Below, piece after piece: positions 9,497-18,695 of a DNA stretch of 40,269 nt. The stretch lies in NCBI RefSeq assembly GCF_030683065.1, contig NZ_JAUXMX010000019.1:1-40269 (forward strand), read 5' to 3'. Every line of letters starts with the position of its first letter. Position 1 is the first letter of the stretch. Source of the DNA: Pseudomonas sp. (GTDB lineage: Bacteria; Pseudomonadota; Gammaproteobacteria; Pseudomonadales; Pseudomonadaceae). A program made the position numbers and the translations under genes. Under the pieces are notes generated by a model, which saw nothing but the letters and a program-made list of their open reading frames with translations, was not told where the DNA came from and did no database searches.

Positions 9497-9541
9497 CGGG
9501 CTCGGCACGTGATCATCATGCCCCGAGCCCGTCGAGCCGTT
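9497..9541. other. Hairpin between mksF and nspC
   Basis: A perfect 9-bp inverted repeat (cgggctcgg / ccgagcccg) with a 27-base centre containing the smaller palindrome tgatca lies in the divergent region between mksF and nspC. No T-run follows on either strand, so it is not a standard terminator. It could be an operator or an RNA hairpin in the nspC leader. I see no other feature in 9444-9712. Confidence 0.45.
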
Positions 9542-9712
9542 CAGCAAGCCCCGCATCGCTTGCGATAAAGCGTCGCCAACGGTCGGTAGTCAGACGAAAT
9601 ATCCCCATTGCTCTTTCGATATGCGCCGGTTATCGGCACAATTCGCCTCCACTTTTTGGGGAGGGGTCGGCTTTGCTGATTTCCTGCCGGTTGACCTTGT
9701 ATAGGCACATAG

Positions 9713-10810
9713 ATGATCAAGACGCCGTACTACCTCATCGACAAGCAAAAGCTGCTGGTTAATCTGCAGAAGATTGCCTATGTGCGCGAGCAGTCCGGCG
9801 CCAAGGCGCTGCTGGCACTCAAGTGCTTCGCCACCTGGTCGGTGTTCGACCTGATGCAGCAATACATGGACGGCACCACCTCGTCGTCGCTGTATGAGCT
9901 TAAGCTCGGTCGGCAGAAGTTTGTCGGTGAAACCCACGCCTACAGCGTGGCCTGGGCCGATGATGAAATTGACGAGATGCTCGCCAACAGCGACAAGATC
10001 ATCTTCAATTCCATAGGCCAGCTCGAGCGTTTCGCCGAAGCGTCCGCCGGCAAGGTGCGCGGTCTGCGAGTCAACCCGCAGGTGAGCAGTTCCGACTACC
10101 TGCTGGCCGACCCGGCACGTCCATTCAGCCGCCTGGGCGAGTGGGACCCGGAAAAGATCGCCACGGTGATGGATCAGGTCAGCGGCTTTATGTTTCACAA
10201 CAACTGTGAGAACGACAGCTTCGAGCTGTTCGACCAGATGTTGACCACCATCGAAGAGCGCTTTGGCCACCTGCTTGAGCAGGTCGAGTGGGTCAGCCTC
10301 GGTGGCGGCATTCATTTCACCGGCGACGACTACCCGCTGGATCAGTTCTGCGCGCGGCTCAAGGCCTTCTCCGAGCGCTTCGGCGTGCAGGTCTACCTGG
10401 AACCGGGTGAGGCAGCCATCACCCTGAGCTCCTCGCTGGAAGTCACGGTGCTTGACACGCTCTACAACGGCAAACACCTGGCCGTGGTCGACAGTTCCAT
10501 CGAAGCGCACATGCTCGATCTGTTGATCTACCGGCTCGATGCCAAGATGGAGCCCTGCAATGGTGAGTACACCTACATGGTGTGCGGCAAGTCATGCCTG
10601 GCAGGGGATATCTTCGGCGAGTACAAATTTGATCGTCCGCTGACTATCGGCGATCGGCTGTCGTTTATCGACGCAGCGGGTTACACCATGGTCAAGAAAA
10701 ACTGGTTCAACGGCCTGAAAATGCCGTCCATCGTAGTGAAACAACTCGACGGCAGCGTCGAGGTGGTTCGCGAATTTGGCTTTGATGATTACCTGTCCAG
10801 CCTTTCCTGA
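9713..10810 (+). CDS. nspC: Carboxynorspermidine/carboxyspermidine decarboxylase (NspC)
   Basis: A 365-residue PLP enzyme with an alanine-racemase-fold N-terminal domain. It decarboxylates carboxynorspermidine or carboxyspermidine to the triamine, the last step of the aspartate-semialdehyde-dependent polyamine route. The PLP lysine is K37 in LLALKCFATWS. The C-terminal motif CGKSCLAGD is typical of this family and contributes to the active site across the dimer. It is followed 30 bases later by the matching dehydrogenase gene, which supports the pathway call. ATG 9713 has only a weak upstream agg. Which triamine is made (spermidine or norspermidine) cannot be read from the sequence. Confidence 0.9.
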   Translation: MIKTPYYLIDKQKLLVNLQKIAYVREQSGAKALLALKCFATWSVFDLMQQYMDGTTSSSLYELKLGRQKFVGETHAYSVAWADDEIDEMLANSDKIIFNSIGQLERFAEASAGKVRGLRVNPQVSSSDYLLADPARPFSRLGEWDPEKIATVMDQVSGFMFHNNCENDSFELFDQMLTTIEERFGHLLEQVEWVSLGGGIHFTGDDYPLDQFCARLKAFSERFGVQVYLEPGEAAITLSSSLEVTVLDTLYNGKHLAVVDSSIEAHMLDLLIYRLDAKMEPCNGEYTYMVCGKSCLAGDIFGEYKFDRPLTIGDRLSFIDAAGYTMVKKNWFNGLKMPSIVVKQLDGSVEVVREFGFDDYLSSLS

Positions 10811-10840
10811 AGGCCGGCGGTTACAGGAGGTACACAGAAA

Positions 10841-12085
10841 TTGAAGAAGAATGTTCTGATCATTGGTGCAGGAGGTGTCGCCAAGGTGGTGGCCCACAAG
10901 TGCGCGCAGCACAACGACGAACTCGGTCGGATTGCTATCGCGTCGCGCAACATCTCCAAATGCCAGGCCATCATCGACAGCGTTAAGGCCAAGGGCAGTC
11001 TCAAGCAGCCGGCTGAGATCAAGGCCTATGCCTTGGATGCCATGGATGTAGACGCAACCAAGACGCTGATCCGCGAAACCGAATCGCAGATCGTCATCAA
11101 TGTGGGGTCGTCTTTCCTCAACATGTCGGTGCTGCGCGCCTGCATGGATACTGGCGTGGCTTACCTCGACACCGCCATTCACGAAGAGCCGGGCAAGGTC
11201 TGCGAAACGCCACCTTGGTACGGTAACTATGAGTGGAAGCACCTGGCCGAGTGCCAGGAGAAAGGCGTGACCGCCATCCTCGGTGTCGGTTTCGATCCGG
11301 GTGTGGTCAATGCCTACGCTGCATTGGCTCAGCAAGAGTACTTTGACCAGATCGAGTCGATCGATATCCTCGACGTCAACGCCGGTTCCCATGGCAAGTA
11401 CTTCGCCACCAATTTTGATCCGGAAATCAATTTCCGTGAGTTCACCGGTCAAGTCTGGAGCTGGCAGAGCAATCAGTGGACCAGCAACAGCATGTTCGAG
11501 GTCAAGCGCACCGACGACCTGCCGGTGGTTGGCGAGCAGAATCTGTACCTGACCGGGCATGACGAAGTGCATTCCCTGTCCAAGCACCTGAACGTGCCCA
11601 ATGTGCGTTTCTGGATGAGCTTCGGCGAGCACTACATCAACGTGTTCACCGTGCTGAACAATCTAGGCCTGCTTTCCGAGCAGCCGGTGAAAACCGCCGA
11701 AGGCCTCGACGTGGTGCCGCTGAAAGTGGTCAAGGCCGTGCTGCCTGATCCGGCCTCGCTGGCGCCGGGCTACAGCGGCAAGACCTGTATTGGTGATCTG
11801 GTCAAGGGCACTAAGGACGGCAAGCCGGTCGAGCTGTTTATCTACAACATCGCCGACCACGCTGATGCCTATGCCGAGACCGACAGCCAGGGTATTTCCT
11901 ACACCGCCGGTGTGCCGCCGGTCGCGGCTGCCTTGCTGGTTGCCCGTGGTGACTGGGACGTGGCGCACATGGCCAACGTCGAACAGCTGCCGGCTGAGCC
12001 GTTCCTCAAGCTGCTCGATGTCATGGGTCTGCCCACCCGGATCAAGGACGCCAACGGCGACCGCCCCTGGGATCAAACCCTCTGA
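10841..12085 (+). CDS. Carboxynorspermidine/carboxyspermidine dehydrogenase (saccharopine dehydrogenase family)
   Basis: A 414-residue NAD(P)-dependent reductase of the saccharopine dehydrogenase family. It is expected to condense aspartate semialdehyde with putrescine or diaminopropane and reduce the imine to the carboxy-triamine that NspC then decarboxylates. A Rossmann motif, GAGGVAKVV, lies at residues 8-16 (N-terminus KKNVLIIGAGG). The start is a TTG at 10841, supported by an upstream aggagg about 10 bases away and by placing the Rossmann strand right at the N-terminus. Close spacing to nspC indicates one operon. True saccharopine dehydrogenase is an alternative that the nspC neighbour makes unlikely. 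Confidence 0.87.
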   Translation: MKKNVLIIGAGGVAKVVAHKCAQHNDELGRIAIASRNISKCQAIIDSVKAKGSLKQPAEIKAYALDAMDVDATKTLIRETESQIVINVGSSFLNMSVLRACMDTGVAYLDTAIHEEPGKVCETPPWYGNYEWKHLAECQEKGVTAILGVGFDPGVVNAYAALAQQEYFDQIESIDILDVNAGSHGKYFATNFDPEINFREFTGQVWSWQSNQWTSNSMFEVKRTDDLPVVGEQNLYLTGHDEVHSLSKHLNVPNVRFWMSFGEHYINVFTVLNNLGLLSEQPVKTAEGLDVVPLKVVKAVLPDPASLAPGYSGKTCIGDLVKGTKDGKPVELFIYNIADHADAYAETDSQGISYTAGVPPVAAALLVARGDWDVAHMANVEQLPAEPFLKLLDVMGLPTRIKDANGDRPWDQTL

Positions 12086-12260
12086 TCGGCTGCGCGTCGG
12101 CCAGGCGTTGTTGAAAGTGCGCTCGGATGCTCATTTACAGCAGTAAACTCCGCGTCCTCGCGCACTTTATTCGCTGGCGCTCACCCTACGGGTCAGCCTG
12201 CGGCTGTTACTCCCGTTGGTCGTTGCGCCTAGCCTGGCTCTAGCGCGCTCGATCGGCCCA

Positions 12261-12290
12261 ACGCCTGCCATTTTGGCGGGCGTTTTGTTT
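12261..12290 (+). terminator. Terminator after the polyamine operon (copy 1)
   Basis: A hairpin with arms acgcctgcca / tggcgggcgt followed by tttgttt, about 175 bases downstream of the dehydrogenase stop. A near-identical second hairpin is found at 12425 beyond a REP element. Confidence 0.75.
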
Positions 12291-12333
12291 CCGGCTTCGT
12301 GGGAGGGGCTTTGGCCGCGATGATGCTTAGAAC

Positions 12334-12416
12334 GTAGGATGGGTTGAGCCTGCGATACCCATCGCATAGCTGGCGGCGATCCCTTGATGGGTATCGCTGC
12401 GCTCAACCCATCCTAC
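12334..12416. repeat. REP pair, family B (GTAGGATGGGTT type)
   Basis: The element runs from GTAGGATGGGTTGAGC to GCTCAACCCATCCTAC. It has two facing units, each with a GTAG head and a gatgggt/acccatc palindrome. The right half, from tgatgggtatcgctgcgctc through ctacgaat, is repeated exactly at about 31404-31437. It sits between two similar terminator hairpins, and the surrounding gap 12086-12676 holds no gene. Confidence 0.85.
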
Positions 12417-12424
12417 GAATGCCC

Positions 12425-12455
12425 AACGCCCGCCATCTCGGCGGGCGTTTTGCTT
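12425..12455 (+). terminator. Terminator (copy 2) upstream of leuA
   Basis: A hairpin with arms aacgcccgcc / ggcgggcgtt, loop atctc, followed by ttgcttt. It resembles the hairpin at 12261-12290 in sequence (gcccaacgcc...gcgggcgttttg), which suggests a duplicated terminator segment on both sides of the REP pair. Confidence 0.7.
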
Positions 12456-12676
12456 TCTGGTGAACATCCACCGTTGCCTGTTGCTGGTGGATGTAAAGAG
12501 CGACATCCAGCCTACGTGCAGGCTTGTGCGATCAAACCTGCATCCCGCTTTAGCCGCGACGCGGCATCGATGCGCGTCACGCTTCCCGCCCGGCGCATTT
12601 CACGCGACAATCACGGTATATAGATATGCGCCCCTGCGTTGGGCGTGTGCATCTGCGCATCCGTGAGGAAACCAGC

Positions 12677-14224
12677 ATGAGCAGCAACGACCGCGTCATT
12701 ATTTTCGATACCACCCTGCGTGATGGCGAGCAGAGCCCTGGCGCGTCCATGACCGGCGAAGAAAAGCTGCGCATCGCCAAGGCCTTGGAGCGCTTGCGCG
12801 TCGATGTGATCGAGGCGGGTTTTGCCATTGCCAGCCCGGGTGACTTCGCCGCCGTCAAGGCGATTGCCGACAATATCAAGGACAGCACCGTGTGCAGCCT
12901 GTCGCGCGCCCTCGATGGTGACATCGACCGAGCCGCAGAGGCACTCAAAGGCGCCAACTCCGGGCGCATTCATACCTTTATCGCCACCAGCCCGATCCAC
13001 ATGCAGTACAAGCTGCGCATGCAGCCGGATCAGGTGGTCGAGCAGGCGGTGCATGCGGTCAAGCGCGCGCGCAACCTGTGCAGCGATGTGGAGTTCTCCT
13101 GCGAAGATGCCGGGCGTTCGGAGATCGATTTTCTCTGCCGGATTGTCGAGGCGGCGATCAATGCCGGTGCGCGCACCATCAATATTCCGGATACCGTGGG
13201 CTATGCGATCCCGCACCAGTATGCGGAGATGATTCGTCAGCTGCTCAATCGCGTACCCAATGCCGACAAGGCGGTATTTTCGGTGCATTGCCACAATGAC
13301 CTGGGCCTGGCTGTAGCCAACTCCCTGGCCGCTGTGGTGGCCGGCGCTCGACAAGTGGAGTGCACCATCAATGGCCTCGGTGAGCGTGCTGGTAACGCCG
13401 CGCTGGAAGAGATCGTCATGGCGATTAAAACCCGTGAAGACCTGCTCGGCGTGCACACCCGCATCGACACCCCGCACATCCTCAGCACCTCGCGCATGGT
13501 TTCCGGTATCACCGGTTTTCCGGTGCAGCCGAACAAGGCGATTGTCGGCGCCAACGCCTTCGCCCATGAATCGGGTATTCACCAGGATGGCGTGCTCAAA
13601 CACCGTGAAACCTACGAGATCATGTCTGCCGAATCAGTTGGCTGGAATGCCAACAAGATGGTCATGGGCAAGCACTCTGGGCGCGCGGCGTTCCGCGCGC
13701 GGCTGGAGGAGCTGGGTATCGTCCTGGCTGGCGAGGGCGAACTGAATGCCGCGTTTGCCCGCTTCAAAGACCTGGCCGACAAGAAGCACGAAATTTTCGA
13801 CGAAGACTTGCAAGCGTTGGTTTCAGACAGCCTGAGCGCCGAAGCGCCCGAGCACTTCAAACTGCTGAGCCTGGAAGTGGCGAGCAAGACTGGTGAAGTG
13901 CCGCAGGCGCAGATCGTGGTCAGCGTCGATGGTCAGGAGCGCAGTGCCGCCGCACAGGGCTCCGGGCCGGTTGACGCGACCTTTAAAGCCATCGAGTCGA
14001 TTGCCAGTTCGCAGGCCAGTCTGCAGCTGTACTCGGTCAACGCCATTACCGAGGGCACCGACTCCCAGGGCGAAGTCACCGTGCGCCTGGAAAAAGCCGG
14101 GCGCATCGTCAACGGCAATGGTGCCGATACCGACATTCTGGTGGCATCGGCCAAGGCCTATATCAATGCCCTGAACCTGATGCAGGCTGGGCATAAGGCG
14201 CACCCGCAGGTGGCTGACGTTTGA
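12677..14224 (+). CDS. leuA: 2-isopropylmalate synthase
   Basis: A 515-residue 2-isopropylmalate synthase, which joins acetyl-CoA and 2-ketoisovalerate in the first committed step of leucine synthesis. The TIM-barrel domain carries [13 protein letters not shown] near the N-terminus, the metal-binding HCHNDLG, and [14 protein letters not shown]. The C-terminal third is the LeuA allosteric domain that senses leucine. Length and order match the E. coli-type enzyme (523 residues). ATG 12677 follows a good Shine-Dalgarno (gaggaaa); an in-frame ATG at 12626 is less likely. The stop overlaps the next start. A TATATA box at 12617-12622 may be part of its promoter, without a clear -35. Confidence 0.93.
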   Translation: MSSNDRVIIFDTTLRDGEQSPGASMTGEEKLRIAKALERLRVDVIEAGFAIASPGDFAAVKAIADNIKDSTVCSLSRALDGDIDRAAEALKGANSGRIHTFIATSPIHMQYKLRMQPDQVVEQAVHAVKRARNLCSDVEFSCEDAGRSEIDFLCRIVEAAINAGARTINIPDTVGYAIPHQYAEMIRQLLNRVPNADKAVFSVHCHNDLGLAVANSLAAVVAGARQVECTINGLGERAGNAALEEIVMAIKTREDLLGVHTRIDTPHILSTSRMVSGITGFPVQPNKAIVGANAFAHESGIHQDGVLKHRETYEIMSAESVGWNANKMVMGKHSGRAAFRARLEELGIVLAGEGELNAAFARFKDLADKKHEIFDEDLQALVSDSLSAEAPEHFKLLSLEVASKTGEVPQAQIVVSVDGQERSAAAQGSGPVDATFKAIESIASSQASLQLYSVNAITEGTDSQGEVTVRLEKAGRIVNGNGADTDILVASAKAYINALNLMQAGHKAHPQVADV

Positions 14225-15006
14225 TTGAGGAGCTGCGGCGTCGCGCTTACCTGAGTGCCATGCAGGTGGCTAGTTGGCTGCCCCGCGTGGAGCTGCCTTT
14301 CGCAGCACCCTCTCGCCCGCAGGTGCTGCAGCCAGCAGAGCCGGAGGTGCCCGTCGCGGCCCAGCCACCTGCCGCGTTACCCACCGCGACGTCGAGCAGG
14401 CCTGAGCCGCACCTCGAACGGCCAAAGATCGAGGTGCCGCGACCTGTCGTCACGGCCCGTAGCGCCAAAGTGGATATCAACGCTGAGGCCGAGACGCCTG
14501 GAGTGGCCAAGCCGGTGGCTGCACCTACGCCGCGTTTCGCCCTACAGCTATTGCGTGCCGGCGACTGCGCCTTGCTGGTCGAGTTGCCTACCGGTGAGCC
14601 CTTGCAGGGTCGCGATCCGGCTTACCTGCTACTCAAGGATTTGCTGCGCGCCGCCGGCCTGCCAGACAGCCCGCAATTGGTCGGTGAGCCGGTACGTTGG
14701 CCATTGCTAGCGCGCGGCAGCATGGATCAGGGGCCGCAGGCAGCGTTGGATTATGTACAGAGCTTTATCTCTGCGCGCCTTGAACAACAGCCCCCCTGCC
14801 GCTGCCTGTGGCTAGTGGGCTTGCCGGCTATCCGTTTTGCTGGCGATGCCAATGCCGAGGCCTACACCCGTGAGTTGCAGGTCGAAGGCCTGGGTGCTGC
14901 CTGGGCGCTGCCGGGGCTGGAGCTGCTGATGGACGAGCCCGCACGCAAGGCTGAGCTGTGGCACGCCATGCGCCGGGTACGGCAACGCTGGCTGGCTGCC
15001 TCTTGA
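14221..15006 (+). CDS. holD: DNA polymerase III psi subunit (pseudomonad HolD)
   Basis: A 261-residue protein that fits the divergent psi subunit of pseudomonad DNA polymerase III, which links the clamp loader to chi and SSB. Support: it lies directly before rimI, as holD does in E. coli and in P. aeruginosa; the N-terminus [17 protein letters not shown] resembles the E. coli psi stretch RRDWQLQQLGITQW that contacts the clamp loader; and the C-terminal half ends in a Trp-rich helix ([13 protein letters not shown]). A proline/alanine-rich linker spans about residues 30-85. The start is a TTG at 14221 that overlaps the leuA stop; ATG 14260 would remove the conserved RRRAYL segment. Overall likeness to E. 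coli psi is low. Confidence 0.72.
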   Translation: MIEELRRRAYLSAMQVASWLPRVELPFAAPSRPQVLQPAEPEVPVAAQPPAALPTATSSRPEPHLERPKIEVPRPVVTARSAKVDINAEAETPGVAKPVAAPTPRFALQLLRAGDCALLVELPTGEPLQGRDPAYLLLKDLLRAAGLPDSPQLVGEPVRWPLLARGSMDQGPQAALDYVQSFISARLEQQPPCRCLWLVGLPAIRFAGDANAEAYTRELQVEGLGAAWALPGLELLMDEPARKAELWHAMRRVRQRWLAAS

Positions 15007-15073
15007 GCGCGTTCAGAGTCGCCTGGTTCGGACCGCGTCGCCCAGCATCCCACCGTCTATTGAGCCAATCTGA

Positions 15074-15526
15074 ATGAGTGAAACGATTTCTTTCCGCCCG
15101 ATGACCGAGGCGGATATCGAGGCGGTACTGAGCATCGAGTGCGCCGCATTCAGTCACCCCTGGTCCCGTGGCATCTTCCTCGACAGCCTCAAGTCCTACG
15201 ATTGCTGGGTGATGTTCGACGGTCTGCAGCAGGTCGGCCACGGGGTGATTAACGTCATCATCGACGAAGCTCATCTGCTCAATATCACCGTAAAACCGGA
15301 GAGCCAGGGCCGTGGTTTCGGCCTGTTGCTGCTGGAGCGCTTGATGCAGCGCGCCATGGAACTCAAAGCGGGCGAATGCTTCCTCGAAGTGCGTGCCAGC
15401 AACCAGGTAGCATATCGCCTGTACGAGCGTTACGGTTTCAATGAAATCGGCCGGCGTCGCGACTACTACCCATCCACAGGTGGTCGCGAAGATGCGCTGG
15501 TAATGGCCTGCACGCTGCTCGACTGA
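15074..15526 (+). CDS. rimI: Ribosomal protein S18-alanine N-acetyltransferase RimI
   Basis: A 150-residue GNAT-fold enzyme that acetylates the N-terminal alanine of ribosomal protein S18. The acetyl-CoA binding motif A is seen as VKPESQGRGFGLLLLERL. The C-terminal region has NQVAYRLYERYGFNEIGRRRDYY, typical of RimI. Length equals the family norm. It follows holD by 67 bases on the same strand, the arrangement known from E. coli. Confidence 0.92.
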   Translation: MSETISFRPMTEADIEAVLSIECAAFSHPWSRGIFLDSLKSYDCWVMFDGLQQVGHGVINVIIDEAHLLNITVKPESQGRGFGLLLLERLMQRAMELKAGECFLEVRASNQVAYRLYERYGFNEIGRRRDYYPSTGGREDALVMACTLLD

Positions 15527-15648
15527 GCGCAGTAGCCGTCGCCCGGATGCTGTCCAGGGGCGCTCCTCACCACGCTTACGGGCTGTCGAACTCAGGGTTT
15601 CCTAAGGGCGGCGGAGCGGTGCTGACTGTGACTGCAGCGCAAAGTGGC

Positions 15649-15678
15649 TTGTCAAAGGCCACACGCGCTCCGTATGGT
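15649..15678 (+). promoter_or_regulatory. Candidate sigma-70 promoter for the carbonic anhydrase gene
   Basis: ttgtca (15649-15654) and tatggt (15673-15678) are separated by 18 bases, with the ATG about 30 bases downstream. The match is moderate. No other strong promoter is seen in 15527-15707. Confidence 0.45.
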
Positions 15679-15707
15679 GCGCATCGATACTCCAGGGAGC
15701 CGATGGC

Positions 15708-16352
15708 ATGAGTGACTTACAACACCTCTTCGACAACAACGAACGGTGGGCCGAGGCTATCACCCAGCAGGACCCCGCATTTTTCGCCAAGCTGGCCCGC
15801 CAGCAGGCACCGGAATACCTGTGGATCGGTTGCTCGGATGCGCGGGTGCCAGCCAACGAGATCGTCGGCCTGTTGCCGGGTGATCTGTTCGTGCATCGCA
15901 ACGTCGCCAACGTGGTGCTGCACACCGACCTCAATTGCCTGTCGGTGATTCAGTACGCGGTCGATGTGCTCAAAGTCAAACACATCCTGGTCACCGGCCA
16001 CTATGGCTGCGGCGGTGTGCGGGCCTCCATGCAGGATACCCAGTTCGGCCTGATCGACGGCTGGCTGCGGACCATCCGCGATTTGTATTACGAGCACCGC
16101 GACCACCTGGCTAAGTTGCCGAGCGAGGAGGAGCAGGTCGACCGTTTGTGTGAACTTAATGTGATTCAGCAGGTGGCCAACGTCAGTCACACGACCATCG
16201 TGCAGAACGCTTGGCACCGGGGTCAGGACTTGTCGGTGCACGGCTGTATCTACGGCATCAAGGATGGCCGCTGGAAGAACCTCAACGTCACCGTCAGCGG
16301 TATCGAGCAGCTGCCGCCGCAATACCGTCTGCGTCCGTTCGGCGAAAACTGA
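15708..16352 (+). CDS. can: Beta-class carbonic anhydrase
   Basis: A 214-residue beta-carbonic anhydrase interconverting CO2 and bicarbonate. The zinc ligands are visible: C42 with D44 and R46 in GCSDARVP, and H98 and C101 in HYGCGG. The length equals the E. coli Can/CynT class. A gggagc Shine-Dalgarno precedes ATG 15708. The next gene starts immediately after the stop. Bicarbonate supply is relevant to the biotin carboxylase further along, but they are far apart and the link is only a thought. Confidence 0.93.
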   Translation: MSDLQHLFDNNERWAEAITQQDPAFFAKLARQQAPEYLWIGCSDARVPANEIVGLLPGDLFVHRNVANVVLHTDLNCLSVIQYAVDVLKVKHILVTGHYGCGGVRASMQDTQFGLIDGWLRTIRDLYYEHRDHLAKLPSEEEQVDRLCELNVIQQVANVSHTTIVQNAWHRGQDLSVHGCIYGIKDGRWKNLNVTVSGIEQLPPQYRLRPFGEN

Positions 16353-16353
16353 G

Positions 16354-17292
16354 GTGGTCAATAGCTCACGCACTCTGGCCATGCTCGGCCTGCTGCTGGC
16401 CGTACTCTGCTGGTCGGGCAACGCCCTGGTGGCGCGTGCCTTCGCCGGCGAGATCCCGCCATTCGCACTGTCGTTCTGGCGCTGGTGTCTGGCCCTGAGC
16501 CTGTTGTTGCCGTTCGTGCTGGCGCCGTTGTGGCGCCATCGCTGCGCATTGCGTGCGGCTGGCTGGCGCCTGCTGGTGCTCGGCGGACTTGGCATCGCCG
16601 GCTACAACTCGATGCTCTACAGTGCCGCGCAGACCACCGCCGCAATCAACATCACCCTGGTCAACACCTGCCTGCCGCTGATGACCTTTATCGGTGCCGG
16701 CCTGCTGCTCGGCGAATGGCCACAGCGCCGCGCCTGGTGGGGCATGGGCCTGGCGGCCGTCGGCTTGCTGGTGCTGATCACCCAGGGTAGCTGGGCGACC
16801 CTGACCGCGCTGTCGTTCAACCGCGGCGACCTGATCATGCTCCTGGCCGTGGCCGACTGGGCGCTGTATTCCCTGCTGCTGCGGCGCTGGGCCACGTACC
16901 TGATGCCGATCCCGGCTCTGGCCCTGCTCGGCGTACTGATGCTGCTCGGTGTACCGCTGATCCTGCCGTTCTACCTCTATGAGCTCAGCCAGGGTGCCCG
17001 TTTCGTTGTGACCCCAAGCAACCTAGGCGCCATCGCCTATACGGCGGTATTCGCCTCACTGGTTGCCTACCTCGCCTGGAATCACGGCGTGCGTGTACTC
17101 GGTGCGGCCAAAGCGGCGCTGTCCAATTACCTGATGCCGGTATTCACCGCCATACTTGGCTGGTTGCTGCTGGGTGAGGGCTTGCAGGCGTTTCACTGGC
17201 TGGGCGGTGGGCTGATTTTTGCCGGTTTGCTGTTGGGCACGCAAATGGGCGGCAAGCGCGCGGTGGCTGGCGAACCCACGAAAACGGCGTAG
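16354..17292 (+). CDS. EamA/DMT-family permease
   Basis: A 312-residue membrane protein with about ten hydrophobic segments arranged as two EamA repeats, typical of drug/metabolite exporters of the DMT superfamily. The second repeat contains AAKAALSNYLMPVFTAILGW, a common family stretch. The GTG at 16354 directly follows the can stop; ATG 16381 is the alternative. The tight spacing implies co-transcription with can. The substrate is unknown. Confidence 0.8.
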   Translation: MVNSSRTLAMLGLLLAVLCWSGNALVARAFAGEIPPFALSFWRWCLALSLLLPFVLAPLWRHRCALRAAGWRLLVLGGLGIAGYNSMLYSAAQTTAAINITLVNTCLPLMTFIGAGLLLGEWPQRRAWWGMGLAAVGLLVLITQGSWATLTALSFNRGDLIMLLAVADWALYSLLLRRWATYLMPIPALALLGVLMLLGVPLILPFYLYELSQGARFVVTPSNLGAIAYTAVFASLVAYLAWNHGVRVLGAAKAALSNYLMPVFTAILGWLLLGEGLQAFHWLGGGLIFAGLLLGTQMGGKRAVAGEPTKTA

Positions 17293-17325
17293 TCCGCTAG
17301 CGCTATCTGCCGTTATACCGCCGGG

Positions 17326-17349
17326 CAATGGCTCTTGCTGGAGCCATTG
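17326..17349. terminator. Hairpin between converging genes
   Basis: A 9-bp perfect stem (caatggctc / gagccattg) with a 6-base loop lies between the DMT permease and the DUF3087 gene. There is no T-run, so termination strength is doubtful. Confidence 0.45.
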
Positions 17350-17432
17350 CTATGCCGCTCCGCGACGCGGTACCCATGGCATGTCCAACTGTGCTTCGTC
17401 GCGGCGCCAATGCTCGCGCGGCAGTGGTCGAT

Positions 17433-17966
17433 TTATTTGCCAGGGTCGATCTTCTTCACTGCCGCCAGCCAGTCTGGGTTCATCTGGTTCTGTTCGGTCT
17501 CCATGCTCAAGTTCTCCATCGAGGCCTTATGCCGGTTGATCTCCGCGATGACCTGGCTGAGGGCGCTGGAGTTAGCGTCCAACTGGTGCATTTGGGTCAG
17601 GCCCAGGTGATAGAAGCGCAACAGCTTCATCGCGGTCTGATCGTGAGCCGCTACGCCGGCAGTGACATGGTGCATGACGTTAGTGATGCTCATCAGCTTG
17701 CGCTTGAGTTGCCAGCCATAGACGGCCGGGGCCATCCAGGGCTGCTGCCAGAACTTCAGGCGCACCAGCGCTATCGTCAGCAGCAGTCCGGCAATGATGC
17801 CGCCCAGATTCAACCGAAAATTATCGCCACCGGGTTCACCGAACAACAGCACGGCAATGCTAGACAGCAGCATGCCCAACAGCACAAAAATCAGCGCAAT
17901 GATCAGGGTGCTACGGCGTGTTTGCTGGCGGTACTTCTCGGGATTCAATTGCCTGATCTCGAACAT
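17433..17966 (-). CDS. DUF3087 family membrane protein
   Basis: A 177-residue protein starting MFEIRQLNPEKYRQQTRRST, then two membrane helices (about 21-40 and 53-70), then a soluble helical domain rich in His, Met and Gln. This pattern and the N-terminal sequence match the DUF3087 family found in pseudomonads; its function is unknown. Two adjacent ATG codons (17969 and 17966) are possible starts. It stands alone, facing the DMT gene. Confidence 0.75.
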   Translation of the reverse strand: MFEIRQLNPEKYRQQTRRSTLIIALIFVLLGMLLSSIAVLLFGEPGGDNFRLNLGGIIAGLLLTIALVRLKFWQQPWMAPAVYGWQLKRKLMSITNVMHHVTAGVAAHDQTAMKLLRFYHLGLTQMHQLDANSSALSQVIAEINRHKASMENLSMETEQNQMNPDWLAAVKKIDPGK

Positions 17967-18416
17967 CATCTTCGCAGGGTTCCTATGTTGAGTGCTTGTT
18001 GAGTGGGGGACAATGTGGCGGAGCATTATCACCCACAGCGATCATGCTGACGCGATTAACCGCGCTGACTGTATTCGGTTGGCCTCTGTGCGGTTTTAGG
18101 CCGCGGAGGGCGTAACACATAGCGCGGCTCATGGCACCTTCACATGGCGCCCCCTTGCCACCAACGGCGGGAGTCGGTCTCAAGGCAGCGCTCGATATTT
18201 CCACCGTACCTAAGCACAAACCCGTTAGTTCGCACTTGCGGCCAGTACTTGGGCCAAACCTAGCCCTCCGCCAATCCAATTGTTGGCGTAAAATCAGGGT
18301 GTTACTGGGAACTTGCCCGGCCCATGGAGTGTCCTTGATGCGCCAGCTTGTGCCACTCGCGACAGGTCGTGCATCAGTCGTCAACGATCATTAAGGCTTT
18401 AGACAGGAGATGCGCC
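17967..18416. other. Intergenic region between DUF3087 gene and unknown small gene
   Basis: About 450 bases between divergent genes. I see no convincing gene or RNA. A taaaat box near 18286 could be a -10 for the plus-strand gene, without a good -35. Confidence 0.4.
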
Positions 18417-18695
18417 GTGAGCAAAACAGCACAGGAATACGCGGATGAGTTGATGCCGCTGAGTCGCCTGCCAGATCCTGATGCAAACGAAGGGCCGCAT
18501 AGCCGCTTCGTGAATGTCGACGTAGCCGCAGCAGACCGCACTCAAGAAATAAAGCACGCAGTTGCCGCGACACTGTGTGAGCGGTTCCAGTTGATATACC
18601 CCGACAGGGCCGTCTCCATTGGTCGCTTTGGGATCAATAACGAGGGCTGGCGCATGTGTTTCGAGGTGGCGCCTGTGCTTGCCGAGAAGTACTAA
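18417..18695 (+). CDS. Small hypothetical protein
   Basis: A 92-residue soluble protein of unknown function, beginning SKTAQEYADELMPLSRL and ending CFEVAPVLAEKY. The GTG at 18417 is chosen because a clear Shine-Dalgarno (acaggaga) lies 6 bases before it; upstream in-frame ATGs lack one. The composition is ordinary (mixed alpha/beta, Asp/Glu/Arg balanced) and it has no signal or membrane segment. No family recognised. It stands alone between two gene-poor stretches. Confidence 0.55.
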   Translation: MSKTAQEYADELMPLSRLPDPDANEGPHSRFVNVDVAAADRTQEIKHAVAATLCERFQLIYPDRAVSIGRFGINNEGWRMCFEVAPVLAEKY

